In this document: positions 35,252 to 44,444 of the stretch, one piece after another | How positions within the stretch are numbered: the first letter of the stretch is position 1 | Layout: each line of letters begins with the position of its first letter | Assembly: GCF_001544015.1 (NCBI RefSeq) | Contig: NZ_AP014924.1 | Location: 3,472,001-3,536,000, forward strand | Length of the DNA: 64,000 bases | DNA from: Limnochorda pilosa | GTDB taxonomy: Bacteria; Bacillota; Limnochordia; Limnochordales; Limnochordaceae | Direction of reading: 5' to 3' | Position numbers and translations under genes: made by a program | The notes under the pieces: model-generated | The model's database searches: none | What the model saw: only the letters and a program-made list of their open reading frames with translations | What the model was told of the DNA's origin: nothing

Positions 35252-38200
35252 GTCTCGCGCACCGCCTCCTCCACCCGGAGGGCGAAGAGCTCCCTCAGCT
35301 CATGGTTGGAGAGCTCGGTCAGCCATGCCTCGCTCGTACCCACCACCTGGCCGGCCACCCACCGCTTCTGCTCGATCATCCGATCGATCCTCTCCTCCAG
35401 GGTGCCGGCGCAGACGAAGGCGTGAACCTCCACCCGCCGCTCCTGGCCGATGCGGAAAGCCCGGTCCGTCGCCTGGCTCTCCACGGCAGGGTTCCACCAG
35501 CGGTCGAAGTGGAAGACGTGGTTCGCCCGGGTCAGGTTGATCCCGGTGCCACCGGCCTTCAGGGAAAGGACGAAGACGGGCGGGCCGTCGTCCTCCTCCT
35601 GGAACCGCCGCACCATCCGGTCCCGCTGGGGCTTGGGCACGGCCCCGTGGAGGAAGAGCACCTCCCGGCCGAACCGCTCCTGGAGGTGGCGACGGAGGAT
35701 CTGGCCCATCTCGGCGAACTGGGTGAAGATCAGGGACCGCTCACCGGTTTCCAGGATCTCCTCGAGCATCTCCGCGAGGCGGGTCAGCTTGCCCGACCGG
35801 CCCTCGATGGCAGAGCCGTCCTGGAGGAACTGGGCCGGGTGGTTGCACACCTGCTTCAGCTTCGACAGCGTGGCCAGCACCAGCCCCCGCCGGCTCATGC
35901 CCTCCGAAGCCTCCAGGGCCTCCTCGGCCTCCTGCACCACCGCCTGGTACAGGGTCGCCTGCTCCCGGGTGAGCGGGGCGAAGACCTTCATCTCCAGCTT
36001 CTCGGGGAGGTCGGCGATGATGCTGCGATCCGTCTTCACCCGCCGAAGGATGAAGGGCCCCGTGAGCTGCTTCAGCCGTGCGGCCGCCTCAGGATCCTGC
36101 CGGGTCTGGATGGGGAGGAAGAACCGGCGCTGGAAGTCGGCCTGGCTGCCCAGGAGGCCGGGATTGAGGAACTCCATGAGGGACCAGAGGTCGCCCACGT
36201 GGTTCTCCACGGGCGTACCGGTGAGCGCCACCCGGTACTCGGCCGGGAGGGAGCGAGCCGCCCGGGCCTGCTTGGTTTCGGGGTTCTTCACGTTCTGAGC
36301 TTCGTCCAGCACCACACCGGCCCACTCCACCGTCTTCAGCAGGGCCTGGTCCTTCTGCAGCAGCGCGTAGCTGGTGAGGACGAGCCCGCTGCCCGCCGCG
36401 GCCTCCCCGAAGGCCTCCCCCCGCTGCCGCTCGGGTCCGTGGTGGACCATCACCGGCAGGCCGGGCGTGAAACGGGACGCCTCGCGCTGCCAGTTGCCCA
36501 GCACCGTGGTGGGGCAGACCAGGAGCACGGGCCGCGTCTCCCCGGCCTCCCGCTCGTGTTGCACGAGGGCCAGGGTCTGGATCGTCTTGCCCAGCCCCAT
36601 GTCGTCCGCCAGGCAGGCTCCCAGCCCCCAGCGCCGGAGGAAGTGGAGCCAGGCGTATCCCCGCATCTGGTAAGGGCGGAGGGTGCCCTGGAAGCCCCGG
36701 GGCGGGTCGAGCTCCTCCAGGGCGGTCCTCTCCTGGACCTGGTGCAGGAGCCGCCCGATCCATCCGGTGGCCTGCACCCCGTCCACGGGCACCCCGCCGG
36801 GACCGGCAGCACCCCCCAGGCCGGCCCGGAGCACCTCCCGCGCGGGGCGCCGCTCGCCCGAGTGCTCCTGGACGAACCGGAGCACCTGGCGGATCTGGGC
36901 CCCGTCCACCTGGACCCACCGCCCCCGCAGCCGAACCAGCGGGACCTTGAGGCGGGCCAGCTGCTCCAACTCCTCGCGGGTGAGGGGCTCGTCTCCCAAA
37001 GCTGCCTGCCAGTCGAAGCGGACCAGGCTTTCCAGGGTGAACCCGTTGCGGGCGGACCGTCCGGAGCCGGCGCCCGACACCCTCCCCCGCAGGTTCAGCC
37101 GTGCCCGGGCCCTGCCCCTGGTCCACCAGGCGGGCAGCATCACCCGGAACCCAGCCTCCTCCAGCGCGAGGGCATGCTCCGTCAGGAAGCGGTAAGCGCC
37201 GGTCGCATCCAGGGCGCAGCCCGCCGGCCGCGGCTGCCTGAGGCCTGCTTCCACGTCCGGCACGAGCCGGGCCGCCTGCCCCAGGGCCGTGAGGGCATAG
37301 CGGCGCGGGTCCGAACCATGGGCCGCCAAGAGCCTCGCTTGCCGGGACCGGGCCGGCCAGACCTGCTCCATGGGCACCAGGAGGCTTGGGTCGGGCACGG
37401 GCTGGAGGAGGTAGCGCAGGCGCCAGGGCTGCTCGGGCTCCGCTGCGGCAGGCGGTTCGCCGTCGCCGGTCTCCTCGGGGGCAGGCGGCTCCTCCAGGCG
37501 GAAGCAGAGCCGAAAGGGCGCGCCGGCCAGCTCTTCCACCGGGCGCCGCCACTCCCGCACCTCCGCGGCCAGAGGTTCGAGCGCGTCCCGGCTGCCCGCC
37601 AGCCGGCCGTCGGGTGCCAGGAGCGCTCGGAGCCAGAGCTCGTGGGGCGTCTCGGCCCGGGACGCACGACGTTTGGCTGCCGCGCCATCCGCGGCCCTTT
37701 CCTGTGCGCTGTCCGCGGCCCGCTCCTGCAGGCCGGAGCGCACCAGGTGGTCCACGAACCCTGCGAGGACCTCCCCGACCGCGTCCTCGGCCGGCGAGTT
37801 GGAGAGGGCCCGGGCCACCGCCGGCATGGCGCGGGCGAGGGCGTGGAGGCGCTCCTGGTCGGATCCCTGCAGAACCGGCTGCCACCGGGCCGCGAAGGTC
37901 TCCTCTTCCCCCACCAGGTCCGGCAGGAACCGGCCCCGCGCCACCAGGTCACCGGCCACCCGCAGGAGCGCTGCCCAGAAGGCCAGGTCCTCACCCACCG
38001 CGATGCCCGGGGCAAGGGTGCGCTGGCCTGAGCAGGCCAAGAGGAGGCGGACCGCCTCGCCAGGCGACAGGAGAACGGCCGTGACCCGCCAGGGCAGGAT
38101 GCGGGTCGGGGCCCTGGAGGCGGGCGGCTCGCCGATGAGGGAGCTCGAGGGGATGGGCAGGCCGCCCGCGGACGGGGAGCGCAGGATCAGTCCGTCGAGG

Positions 38201-38406
38201 CGCCGGCTTCCCACACGGATGCTTGCTGCGGCCGCCGACACCGCGGCCTGGAGCCCTTCACGCCCTGCATCGTAAGGGTACGGGAGAGGGTGCGGGTCCC
38301 GAGGGGGCCTGCCCCTCCGGGGCTTAGGAGGGGGCGATCCGTCGAGGGACCGCTCCGCCCAAAGGGCCAGACGGCCCTGGATGGCGCCCGCATGGACGAC
38401 GATCAT
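35248..38406 (-). CDS. SNF2/Rad54-family DEAD-like helicase
   Basis: 1052 aa. The N-terminal half (about 1-560) matches the region that precedes the motor in HepA-like bacterial SNF2 proteins and is rich in Arg/Ala. The motor shows Q-like LRPYQMRGYAWLHFL near 570, Walker A ADDMGLGKTIQT near 592, VLDEAQNVKNPETK near 685 (DEAQ box), ALTGTPVENHVGDLW near 710, and in the second lobe SLKAGGTGINLTRANHVFHFDRWWNPAVESQATDRAFRIGQ (its start near 950). Probably ATP-dependent DNA translocation; partner is the SWIM protein. ATG 38406 is preceded by a weak GGGGA. Confidence 0.92.
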   Translation of the reverse strand: MIVVHAGAIQGRLALWAERSLDGSPPPKPRRGRPPRDPHPLPYPYDAGREGLQAAVSAAAASIRVGSRRLDGLILRSPSAGGLPIPSSSLIGEPPASRAPTRILPWRVTAVLLSPGEAVRLLLACSGQRTLAPGIAVGEDLAFWAALLRVAGDLVARGRFLPDLVGEEETFAARWQPVLQGSDQERLHALARAMPAVARALSNSPAEDAVGEVLAGFVDHLVRSGLQERAADSAQERAADGAAAKRRASRAETPHELWLRALLAPDGRLAGSRDALEPLAAEVREWRRPVEELAGAPFRLCFRLEEPPAPEETGDGEPPAAAEPEQPWRLRYLLQPVPDPSLLVPMEQVWPARSRQARLLAAHGSDPRRYALTALGQAARLVPDVEAGLRQPRPAGCALDATGAYRFLTEHALALEEAGFRVMLPAWWTRGRARARLNLRGRVSGAGSGRSARNGFTLESLVRFDWQAALGDEPLTREELEQLARLKVPLVRLRGRWVQVDGAQIRQVLRFVQEHSGERRPAREVLRAGLGGAAGPGGVPVDGVQATGWIGRLLHQVQERTALEELDPPRGFQGTLRPYQMRGYAWLHFLRRWGLGACLADDMGLGKTIQTLALVQHEREAGETRPVLLVCPTTVLGNWQREASRFTPGLPVMVHHGPERQRGEAFGEAAAGSGLVLTSYALLQKDQALLKTVEWAGVVLDEAQNVKNPETKQARAARSLPAEYRVALTGTPVENHVGDLWSLMEFLNPGLLGSQADFQRRFFLPIQTRQDPEAAARLKQLTGPFILRRVKTDRSIIADLPEKLEMKVFAPLTREQATLYQAVVQEAEEALEASEGMSRRGLVLATLSKLKQVCNHPAQFLQDGSAIEGRSGKLTRLAEMLEEILETGERSLIFTQFAEMGQILRRHLQERFGREVLFLHGAVPKPQRDRMVRRFQEEDDGPPVFVLSLKAGGTGINLTRANHVFHFDRWWNPAVESQATDRAFRIGQERRVEVHAFVCAGTLEERIDRMIEQKRWVAGQVVGTSEAWLTELSNHELRELFALRVEEAVRET

Positions 38407-38438
38407 CGGTTGCTGCAGTCCCCGCCTTCCCGGGCCGC

Positions 38439-38834
38439 GGCACGGGCCCTCAGATCACGGACGTTTTCGCCAGAAACGGCCCGCCTCCTCGCCGCGCCAC
38501 GGACCGGCGAGGCCGCCTCCTGGAATTGACGCCCCGGAGTCGTGCGCAGGCGCAGCGGGCCGCGATCTGGGCCCAGCCGGTGCAAGCCGCCGTGAGCACC
38601 CTCCCGCGGCGGCAGAGGGAAGGGCTCCTCCAGGGTCTCCTCGAACTTATCGCCGCCCTGAACCGCGCCGGCGTGATCACCGTGGCCCGCACCTGTCTCA
38701 CCTGCCGCTTCTTCGAGCCGGCCGCCCCGAGCGGCTCCGGCGTCCACCGCTGCCGGCTGCTGGAGAAGCCCCTGGCCGCGGAGGATCTGCGGGTGGACTG
38801 CCCGGATCATGAGCCGCACGTGGTCGAGACCTGA
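38439..38834 (+). pseudogene. Remnant of a MarR-family regulator with Cys-rich tail
   Basis: From about 38493 the frame reads RRATDRRGRLLELTPRSRA, the wing-to-helix sequence of MarR proteins (DRR-x-RLV-x-LT), and runs on to a dimerisation helix and a tail CLTCRFF ... HRCRLLEKPLAAEDLRVDCPDHEP that is conserved in one MarR subgroup. No start codon or recognition helix precedes it in frame. In another frame at 38448-38490 the sequence ALRSRTFSPETARLL resembles part of the HTH, so a frameshift plus 5' loss is likely. A TTG at 38526 could in principle express a 102-aa tail with no DNA-binding part. Confidence 0.6.
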
Positions 38835-38857
38835 GCCTCACCGGGAGGGATGCCTGC

Positions 38858-39529
38858 GTGAGAACGCCCGAGCGGTCGCGCCACCCTCTCAACCGCCGCA
38901 CCTGCATCGACCGGGTTCCCGTCTTCACCCGCCTCTCGCCCGAGGCGCGGGCCCACCTGGCCCGGGAGCTCCACCACCGTCGCTTCGCACCGGGTGAGCT
39001 GCTGGCCGCGGGGGAGGCTCAGACCCACCTGACGATTCTCGCCGCCGGCCTGGCGCGCCACGCGGTCAGCTCGGCCGACGGGCGCGAGCAGATCCTCCGC
39101 TTCCTGGGCCCCGGCGAGTTCTTCGGCGAGATGGCGCTCTTCACCGGGCGGCCCCTCGCGGGTGAGGTGCAGGCCGTGGAACCCGTGGAGGCCTGCGTCC
39201 TCGACGGCAACGCGCTGCGGCGGGCGGTGGAGAGCGAGCCGGCCCTGGGGTGGGACCTCCTGCGGGAGCTGGCCCGCCTGCTGGAGGAGACCACCCGCAT
39301 GGCCGGCAGCCTCTCCACCCAGAGCGTCGAGGAGCGGGCGGCCCACCTCTTCCTGCGCATGGCTGCGACCTCAGGACCCCAGTTCGCGAGGCGGGGGTGG
39401 ACTCGCGGTGAATCGGCCCTGGCTTCGGTTGGGAAAGGAGCGGCCCCCCTGGCTCTGGCCCGGGGTGGCCGCGCTCCTCATGGGCGCTGGGTGGGTGGCG
39501 GGGCGGGCCGGCTTCGCCGCCGTCGCTGA
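38858..39529 (+). CDS. Crp/Fnr-like protein lacking the DNA-binding domain
   Basis: GTG 38858 (GGGAGGG upstream) opens a cyclic-nucleotide-binding-type beta roll: VPVFTRLSPEARAHL near 19-33, LTILAAGLARHAVSSADGREQIL near 60, GEFFGEMALFTGRP near 92-105. A long dimerisation helix ends at VEERAAHLFLRMAA near 155-168. A normal family member then has an HTH of about 60 residues. Here the frame instead reads Gly/Arg/Ala-rich sequence inside the following ATPase gene and stops at 39529, with no HTH in any frame. Either a regulator truncated by deletion or a sensor-only protein. Confidence 0.65.
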   Translation: MRTPERSRHPLNRRTCIDRVPVFTRLSPEARAHLARELHHRRFAPGELLAAGEAQTHLTILAAGLARHAVSSADGREQILRFLGPGEFFGEMALFTGRPLAGEVQAVEPVEACVLDGNALRRAVESEPALGWDLLRELARLLEETTRMAGSLSTQSVEERAAHLFLRMAATSGPQFARRGWTRGESALASVGKGAAPLALARGGRAPHGRWVGGGAGRLRRRR

Positions 39530-41474
39530 GGCAGGGATGGTGGCGGCGGCCCTCGTGAGCGGGCTGCCCATTGGGCGCAAGGCCTGGGCCGGCCTCCGGA
39601 TGGGGTCGCTTGGCATCGACGCCCTGGTCACCCTTGCGGCTGCGGGAGCCATCGCCATCGGCGAGGCGTGGGAGGCCGCCGCGGTCACCTTCCTCTTCAG
39701 CCTGGGCGAGGTGCTGGAGGGGGCGAGCCTGGCCCGGGCGCGGCGGGCTCTGGAGGACCTGGTGAGCTGGATGCCCGAGACCGCCCGGGTGGACCGGGGT
39801 GGCTGGGTGGACGTGCCCGTGGAGGAGATCCGGCAGGGCGAGCGCCTGGCTCTCCGCTCGGGGGAGAAGCTGCCCGTGGACGGTGAGGTCGTGGCCGGTC
39901 GGGCCACCGTGGACACCTCCCGGGTGACGGGCGAGTCCATGCCCGAGCTCCGCGAGCCCGGCGATCGGGTCATCGCCGGCAGCATCGTGCAGGCAGGCTA
40001 CCTGGAGGTGGTCGCTACCCGCGTGGGAGCCGAGAGCACCTTCCAGAAGGTGGTGGCCCTGGTCCTGGAGGCCCAGGAGTCCAAGCCCCGCGTCCAGGCC
40101 TTCCTGGAGCGGTTCGGGCGGCTCTACACCCCGATGGTGCTTCTCCTGGCCGCCGGCAGCCTCGTCGTCACCCGTGACGTGAGGCTCGCCCTCACCCTCC
40201 TGGTGGTGGCCTGCCCCGGAGCGCTGGTCATGGCCGCCCCGGTATCGCTCATGAGCGGGCTGGCCATGGCCGCCCGCCACGGCGTGCTTGTGCGCCGGGC
40301 CTCGGTCCTGGAGGCCCTGGCCCGGCTCGACACGGTGGTCTTCGACAAGACGGGCACCCTCACCCAGGGTGCGCCCGCGGTCGTCGCCACCCACACCTTC
40401 CACGGATGGAGCGAGAAGGGGGTCCTGGGGGACGCGGTCGCGCTGGAGGCACGGTCCGAGCACCCGCTGGCGGGAGCGGTGCTGGCCGCTGCCCGGGAGC
40501 TGGGCGTGACCTCCGGCGAGCGGTCGTCCCGTCCTTCCGTCTCCGGCGACCGGCCTGCGGCCGCCGAGGACACGCCATGGCCCGTTGACGAGCTGGAGGT
40601 CCTGCCGGGCAGAGGCCTGGTCGCACGGGTCCAGCGAGAGTCCACCGGGGGTTCGGCCCTTCTCCCACCGCGCGTCATCCATGTGGGCAGCGTGCGGTTG
40701 GTCCAGGAGGGTGAGATCCGCCTTCCGGATGAAGCGCGCCCCGTCCTGGAGGCTGAGGAGGCCGCCGGTCGCACCGTCGTCCTGGTGGCCGAAGATCGCC
40801 GGGTGGTGGGCCTCCTGGCCCTGGAAGACCCCCCTCGCCCTGAAGCGGCCGGTGCCATCGCGTGGCTGCGGAAGCTCGGGATTCGCTCCCTGGTCATCCT
40901 CTCGGGGGACCGTCCGGCGCCCGTGACCGCCCTCGGCCGGGCCCTGGGCGTCGACGAGGCCCGGGGCGGCCTCCTCCCCCAGGAGAAGCATGCGGAGGTG
41001 GCCCGTCTGGCCAGAGCCGGGCACCGGATGGGCATGGTGGGCGACGGTATCAACGACGGCCCGGCCCTTTCCCGGGCGGACGTGGCCTTCGCCATGGGGC
41101 TCGGCGGGACGGACCTGGCCCGGGGCCTGGCCGACGTGGTGGTGGCCTGGGATCATCTCACCCAGGTACCGCTGGCGATCGAGCTGGCCCGGTCCGTGGT
41201 GCGGGACGTCCGGCAGAACGTGGCGCTGGGGGTGCTCACGGCCGGGCTGCTGCTCGCGGCCGTGCTGGCCGGTGAGGCGCATCTGGGGGCCGCGATGCTG
41301 GTCCACCAGCTCAGCGTCCTGGCCGTGATCGGGAACGGCCTGCGGCTCTTCCTGTATCGACCGCGTCACGAGAACCTGTCGCTCCAGAGAGACCGTCCGG
41401 TGTCGGGGACATTCGCACTGCCCAAGTTGGGACGTTCGCACCGTACCCGGGAGGGATCGAGCCAGGTAAGATGA
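39408..41474 (+). CDS. P1B-type heavy-metal ATPase with CPG motif and no N-terminal metal-binding domain
   Basis: 688 aa membrane ATPase. Transmembrane pairs lie near 18-55 and 62-100. The actuator has VTGESMPE near 183. The transmembrane metal site reads VVACPGALVMAAP near 267-279, CPG where CPC or SPC is usual. The P-domain has FDKTGTLTQG near 310, the N-domain HP motif is SEHPLAGAVL, and the hinge is MVGDGINDGPAL near 542. There is no HMA (GMxCxxC) domain, and the GTG start at 39408 lies inside the end of the truncated crp frame. Likely efflux of Zn/Cd/Co-type cations; metal unknown. Confidence 0.85.
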   Translation: MNRPWLRLGKERPPWLWPGVAALLMGAGWVAGRAGFAAVAEAGMVAAALVSGLPIGRKAWAGLRMGSLGIDALVTLAAAGAIAIGEAWEAAAVTFLFSLGEVLEGASLARARRALEDLVSWMPETARVDRGGWVDVPVEEIRQGERLALRSGEKLPVDGEVVAGRATVDTSRVTGESMPELREPGDRVIAGSIVQAGYLEVVATRVGAESTFQKVVALVLEAQESKPRVQAFLERFGRLYTPMVLLLAAGSLVVTRDVRLALTLLVVACPGALVMAAPVSLMSGLAMAARHGVLVRRASVLEALARLDTVVFDKTGTLTQGAPAVVATHTFHGWSEKGVLGDAVALEARSEHPLAGAVLAAARELGVTSGERSSRPSVSGDRPAAAEDTPWPVDELEVLPGRGLVARVQRESTGGSALLPPRVIHVGSVRLVQEGEIRLPDEARPVLEAEEAAGRTVVLVAEDRRVVGLLALEDPPRPEAAGAIAWLRKLGIRSLVILSGDRPAPVTALGRALGVDEARGGLLPQEKHAEVARLARAGHRMGMVGDGINDGPALSRADVAFAMGLGGTDLARGLADVVVAWDHLTQVPLAIELARSVVRDVRQNVALGVLTAGLLLAAVLAGEAHLGAAMLVHQLSVLAVIGNGLRLFLYRPRHENLSLQRDRPVSGTFALPKLGRSHRTREGSSQVR

Positions 41475-41486
41475 TCCTGGGTTATT

Positions 41487-41504
41487 GAAGATATAGCAGT
41501 CTTC
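41487..41504. promoter_or_regulatory. Short inverted repeat upstream of the Cu nitrite reductase-like gene
   Basis: GAAGA-N8-TCTTC in a locally AT-rich patch 100 bp before the ATG at 41604. It does not match the FNR consensus. Possible operator, unproven. Confidence 0.3.
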
Positions 41505-41603
41505 TTTCACCTGTTACGACCGTCATGCCGGGGATGGCCACCGCCGAAGGGAGAGGGCTTCCCGTGCACGGTTGCGGGCCGTCTCGGGGAAGGGGGAAAC
41601 GAC

Positions 41604-42665
41604 ATGTTCCGCATGCGAACCGGACAGGCACGGAGGTCGGACGATCCCCGCGCGGGCGGGCGCCCGCCCGCCTGGAGGCGATGGGTGCCGCCGGCCGTGG
41701 TGTCGATGGCCTTGGTGGCGCTTCTCGTCACGCCGGCGGTGATGCGGGCGGCGGGAGGCCCGACGGGGATCGACATCGCCCGGACCAACGACCCCATCCA
41801 GCCCGACCGCGGGGGGCGGGTGGTGGACGTGACCCTTGAGAGCTACCCAGTGGAGTGGCCTGTGGCCGACGGCCAGACCCAGGTCATGTGGACCTTCAAC
41901 GGCCAGGTTCCCGGCCCCGTCGTCCGCGTGCGCCAGGGCGACGTGGTCCGCTTCACCCTGGTCAACCGCGATCCGCGCCTGCCCCACTCGGCCGACCTCC
42001 ACGCGGCCAGGACGCCTTGGGACCGGGATTTCCGCGACGTCCCGCCCGGCAAGTCGCTCCAGTTCTACTGGAAGGCCGAGTACCCGGGCGTCTGGATGTA
42101 CCACTGTGGCACCCAGCCGGTCATCCTCCACATCGGCAACGGTATGTTCGGCGTCGTGATCGTCGATCCGAAGGAGGGACGCCTGCCGGCCCGCGAGTTC
42201 GTGCTCGTTCAGCACGAGATCTACGGGGGGCCGAACGACCTCACCGGAATGCTGGCCGACACGCCCAAGTACGTGGCCTTCAACGGCGAGCGCAACCGCT
42301 ACGCGGCCTCGCCCCTCCAGGCGCGTCCCGGGGAGCTGATCCGCCTTTACGTGGTCGACGCCGGGCCCAACCGCTCGTCCGCCTTCCACGTGGTGGGCAC
42401 CATCTTCGATCGGGTCGAGGTCAACGGCAACCCCCGCAACACGCTGTACGGCATCCAGACGTACACGGTGCCTCCCGGGGGCGGCTCGGTCTTCGAGCTG
42501 CGAATTCCGGAAGAGGGACGCTACCCGGTGGTGACCCACGCCTTCAACGACGCGACGGCTGGTGCCCTCGGCATCCTCGAGGTGCGGAAGGACGCTCCCG
42601 CGGCCTCCCCCGCCCCGGACGCGCTGATGCCCGGGGTCGCCTCCCGGCCTCCGTCGACGGACTGA
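41604..42665 (+). CDS. Two-domain copper nitrite reductase-like multicopper oxidase (NirK-like)
   Basis: 353 aa. A transmembrane/signal helix (about 30-50) is followed by two cupredoxin domains. Ligands can be placed by pattern: type 1 Cu His128, Cys168, His176, Met181; type 2 Cu His133, His167, His312; and the NirK catalytic pair Asp131 (in HSADLH) and His262 (in FHVVGTIFD). That set fits nitrite reduction to NO. The loop after HAA, usually glycine-rich in classical NirK, is instead ARTPWDRDFRDV, so this is a divergent clade. ATG 41604 follows GGGAAGGGGGAAA. Faces a cluster of nitrogen-oxide-type genes. Confidence 0.82.
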   Translation: MFRMRTGQARRSDDPRAGGRPPAWRRWVPPAVVSMALVALLVTPAVMRAAGGPTGIDIARTNDPIQPDRGGRVVDVTLESYPVEWPVADGQTQVMWTFNGQVPGPVVRVRQGDVVRFTLVNRDPRLPHSADLHAARTPWDRDFRDVPPGKSLQFYWKAEYPGVWMYHCGTQPVILHIGNGMFGVVIVDPKEGRLPAREFVLVQHEIYGGPNDLTGMLADTPKYVAFNGERNRYAASPLQARPGELIRLYVVDAGPNRSSAFHVVGTIFDRVEVNGNPRNTLYGIQTYTVPPGGGSVFELRIPEEGRYPVVTHAFNDATAGALGILEVRKDAPAASPAPDALMPGVASRPPSTD

Positions 42666-42712
42666 CGGCCAAGTGCCGCCGCCCGCGGTCCCTTCGGCCG
42701 CGGGCGGCCGCG

Positions 42713-43438
42713 TCACCTCACCTGGGCGAACTGCTCCAGCCGCCCCGGGTCCAGCACCCGGATGCGCCCCCGGTCCAGGTCGATGACGCCCTGCTCCTCC
42801 ATGCGGCGGAGGATGCGCCCCACCACCTGCCGGGCGGTGCCTGCGAGGGAGGCCATCTCCTGCTGGCTCAGGCCGCCGCTTGCGCCCACCAGGCAGTCCT
42901 CCCGGGTCAACAGGAGGCGGGCCACCCGGGCCGTCACGCTCAGGAGGGAGAGGTCGGCGGCGAGGCCCGCGAGGCGCCCCACCGTACCCGCGAGCCCGGC
43001 CACCACCGCGTCGGCCACCGGACCCCCGGAGCGGACCAGGCTCCGCAGGAGCTCCGAGGGGATCTGGAGCACCCGGGAGGAGTGGAGCGCCACCGCGGTG
43101 GCCACGTGGGTCCCACCCACGGCGCCCGCCTCGTTGAAGGTCTCCCCGGGATCCACCACCTGCAGGGTCTGCTCCCGGCCGTCGGGGGAGTGCTTGACCA
43201 CCTTCACCCGCCCCGACAGCAGCAGGTAGAGGCTGCGGGCGGGCTCGCCCTCGGTGTAGAGGACGCCGTTGCGCCGGAGCCTCAGGACGTGGGAGAGCTC
43301 GAGGACGCCCTCGCGCTCCTCCTCGCCCAGCGGGGCGAAGAAAGCATGCGACCGGAGGAGGCGCCGGACCTCCTCCGGGTCGCTGGCTCGGGGGCGATGC
43401 CCTGGGCGCTCCGGGCCTGGCAGTGGGGCAAGGGACAT
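42713..43438 (-). CDS. Crp/Fnr-family transcriptional regulator (intact)
   Basis: 241 aa. Sensor domain with LYTEGEPARSLYLLLSGRVKVVKHSPDGREQTLQ near 60-93 (each segment under family consensus), then dimer helix and an HTH GLSQQEMASLAGTARQVVGRILRRM near 190-214, giving a normal C-terminus. No N-terminal Cys cluster, so not an oxygen-sensing FNR proper; NO- or effector-sensing types (DNR/NnrR-like) are possible. ATG 43438 follows GGGAGG; GTG 43474 lacks a site. It is likely the binder of the FNR-type palindrome at 47023-47036. Confidence 0.88.
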   Translation of the reverse strand: MSLAPLPGPERPGHRPRASDPEEVRRLLRSHAFFAPLGEEEREGVLELSHVLRLRRNGVLYTEGEPARSLYLLLSGRVKVVKHSPDGREQTLQVVDPGETFNEAGAVGGTHVATAVALHSSRVLQIPSELLRSLVRSGGPVADAVVAGLAGTVGRLAGLAADLSLLSVTARVARLLLTREDCLVGASGGLSQQEMASLAGTARQVVGRILRRMEEQGVIDLDRGRIRVLDPGRLEQFAQVR

Positions 43439-43493
43439 GGGGTGACGGCCTCCCGCGTCGTTCGTCTCCTTCACTCTAACCCAGATCCGGGCT

Positions 43494-44444
43494 TCAGCCC
43501 AGGCCCAGGAAGATGCCGAGCGCGAAGAGGAGCGAGAGGCCCACCTCGGTGAAACCGATCCGGCGCAGGTTCAGGGGGAGCTTCACCCGGAAGACGCCCA
43601 CCACGTTCTTCACCAGCGAGGGCACGTACCCTACGAAGGGCCAGGTACCGACCCCCGCCGCCGACCCCGCCAGGGCCAGCACCGCGGCCAGGGCCGCGGA
43701 GTAGAGGAGGGTGCCCCAGCCCAGGCGGACCCGGTCCATGGGGGTCGAGGGGCGCTCCCGCTGCTGGGCCACCTTCATCTTCACGTAGAAGACGGGCCCC
43801 ACGAAGTAGAGCGCAAGGAGAAGCCACACGAGGAGCGCGCGCTCCACCGTGCCCCACTGGAGGCCGCCCTCCGCCAGGTGAAGGAGGACAGGTCCCTCCG
43901 ATCCGGCGAGGCCCTCCTGGACGGCGGTGGACACCGAGAGAAGGTAGCCCATGGGTCCTGCGGCCGACATCCCCACGAAGCCCACCACCTCCGCCCAGGC
44001 GGACCGTTCCTGCCGGCTCCGGCGCAGGAGTACGAAGAAGGCCAGGAAGCCCAGGCCCGCCGCGCCTGCCGCCACGAGCCACACCTGGCGGGTCGCCCCC
44101 ACCAGGAGGCCCCCGATGACCAGCAGGGCGAGCAGTTCGCCCAGGACCCAGCGCCGGGCACGCGCCGCCTCCTGTCGCTCCGCCGCCTGACGGGCGGGGT
44201 CGCGTGCCCGCTGGGGGCGGTATGCCTGGAAGAGGGCTTCACGCAGCATGAACAGGACCACCGCGGCCGCGCCCGCGCTCAAGGCGGGCCAGAGCGGCCC
44301 CCCGGCTTGCACCGCCAGCGCCGCGCCCAGGGCAATGCCGGTGAGGAAGGCGCCCCACGCGCCGTGCTCGCCCGGGATGGGGCGGCGGCGCGTTCGTGCG
44401 GCCGCACCCGGGCGTGCCGCCCGGGTCGCCTCAGGAGCGCTCAT
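43494..44444 (-). CDS. YwiC-like integral membrane protein
   Basis: 316 aa, about eight hydrophobic helices. The N-terminal RRPIPGEHGAWGAFLTGIALG near 20-40 carries the PxEHGAW motif of YwiC-like proteins. B. subtilis ywiC lies in the fnr/nar region, and the present gene also sits by a Crp/Fnr gene. Function unknown. ATG 44444 has AAAGGAGG at 8 nt and overlaps the preceding gene by 14 bp. Confidence 0.82.
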   Translation of the reverse strand: MSAPEATRAARPGAAARTRRRPIPGEHGAWGAFLTGIALGAALAVQAGGPLWPALSAGAAAVVLFMLREALFQAYRPQRARDPARQAAERQEAARARRWVLGELLALLVIGGLLVGATRQVWLVAAGAAGLGFLAFFVLLRRSRQERSAWAEVVGFVGMSAAGPMGYLLSVSTAVQEGLAGSEGPVLLHLAEGGLQWGTVERALLVWLLLALYFVGPVFYVKMKVAQQRERPSTPMDRVRLGWGTLLYSAALAAVLALAGSAAGVGTWPFVGYVPSLVKNVVGVFRVKLPLNLRRIGFTEVGLSLLFALGIFLGLG

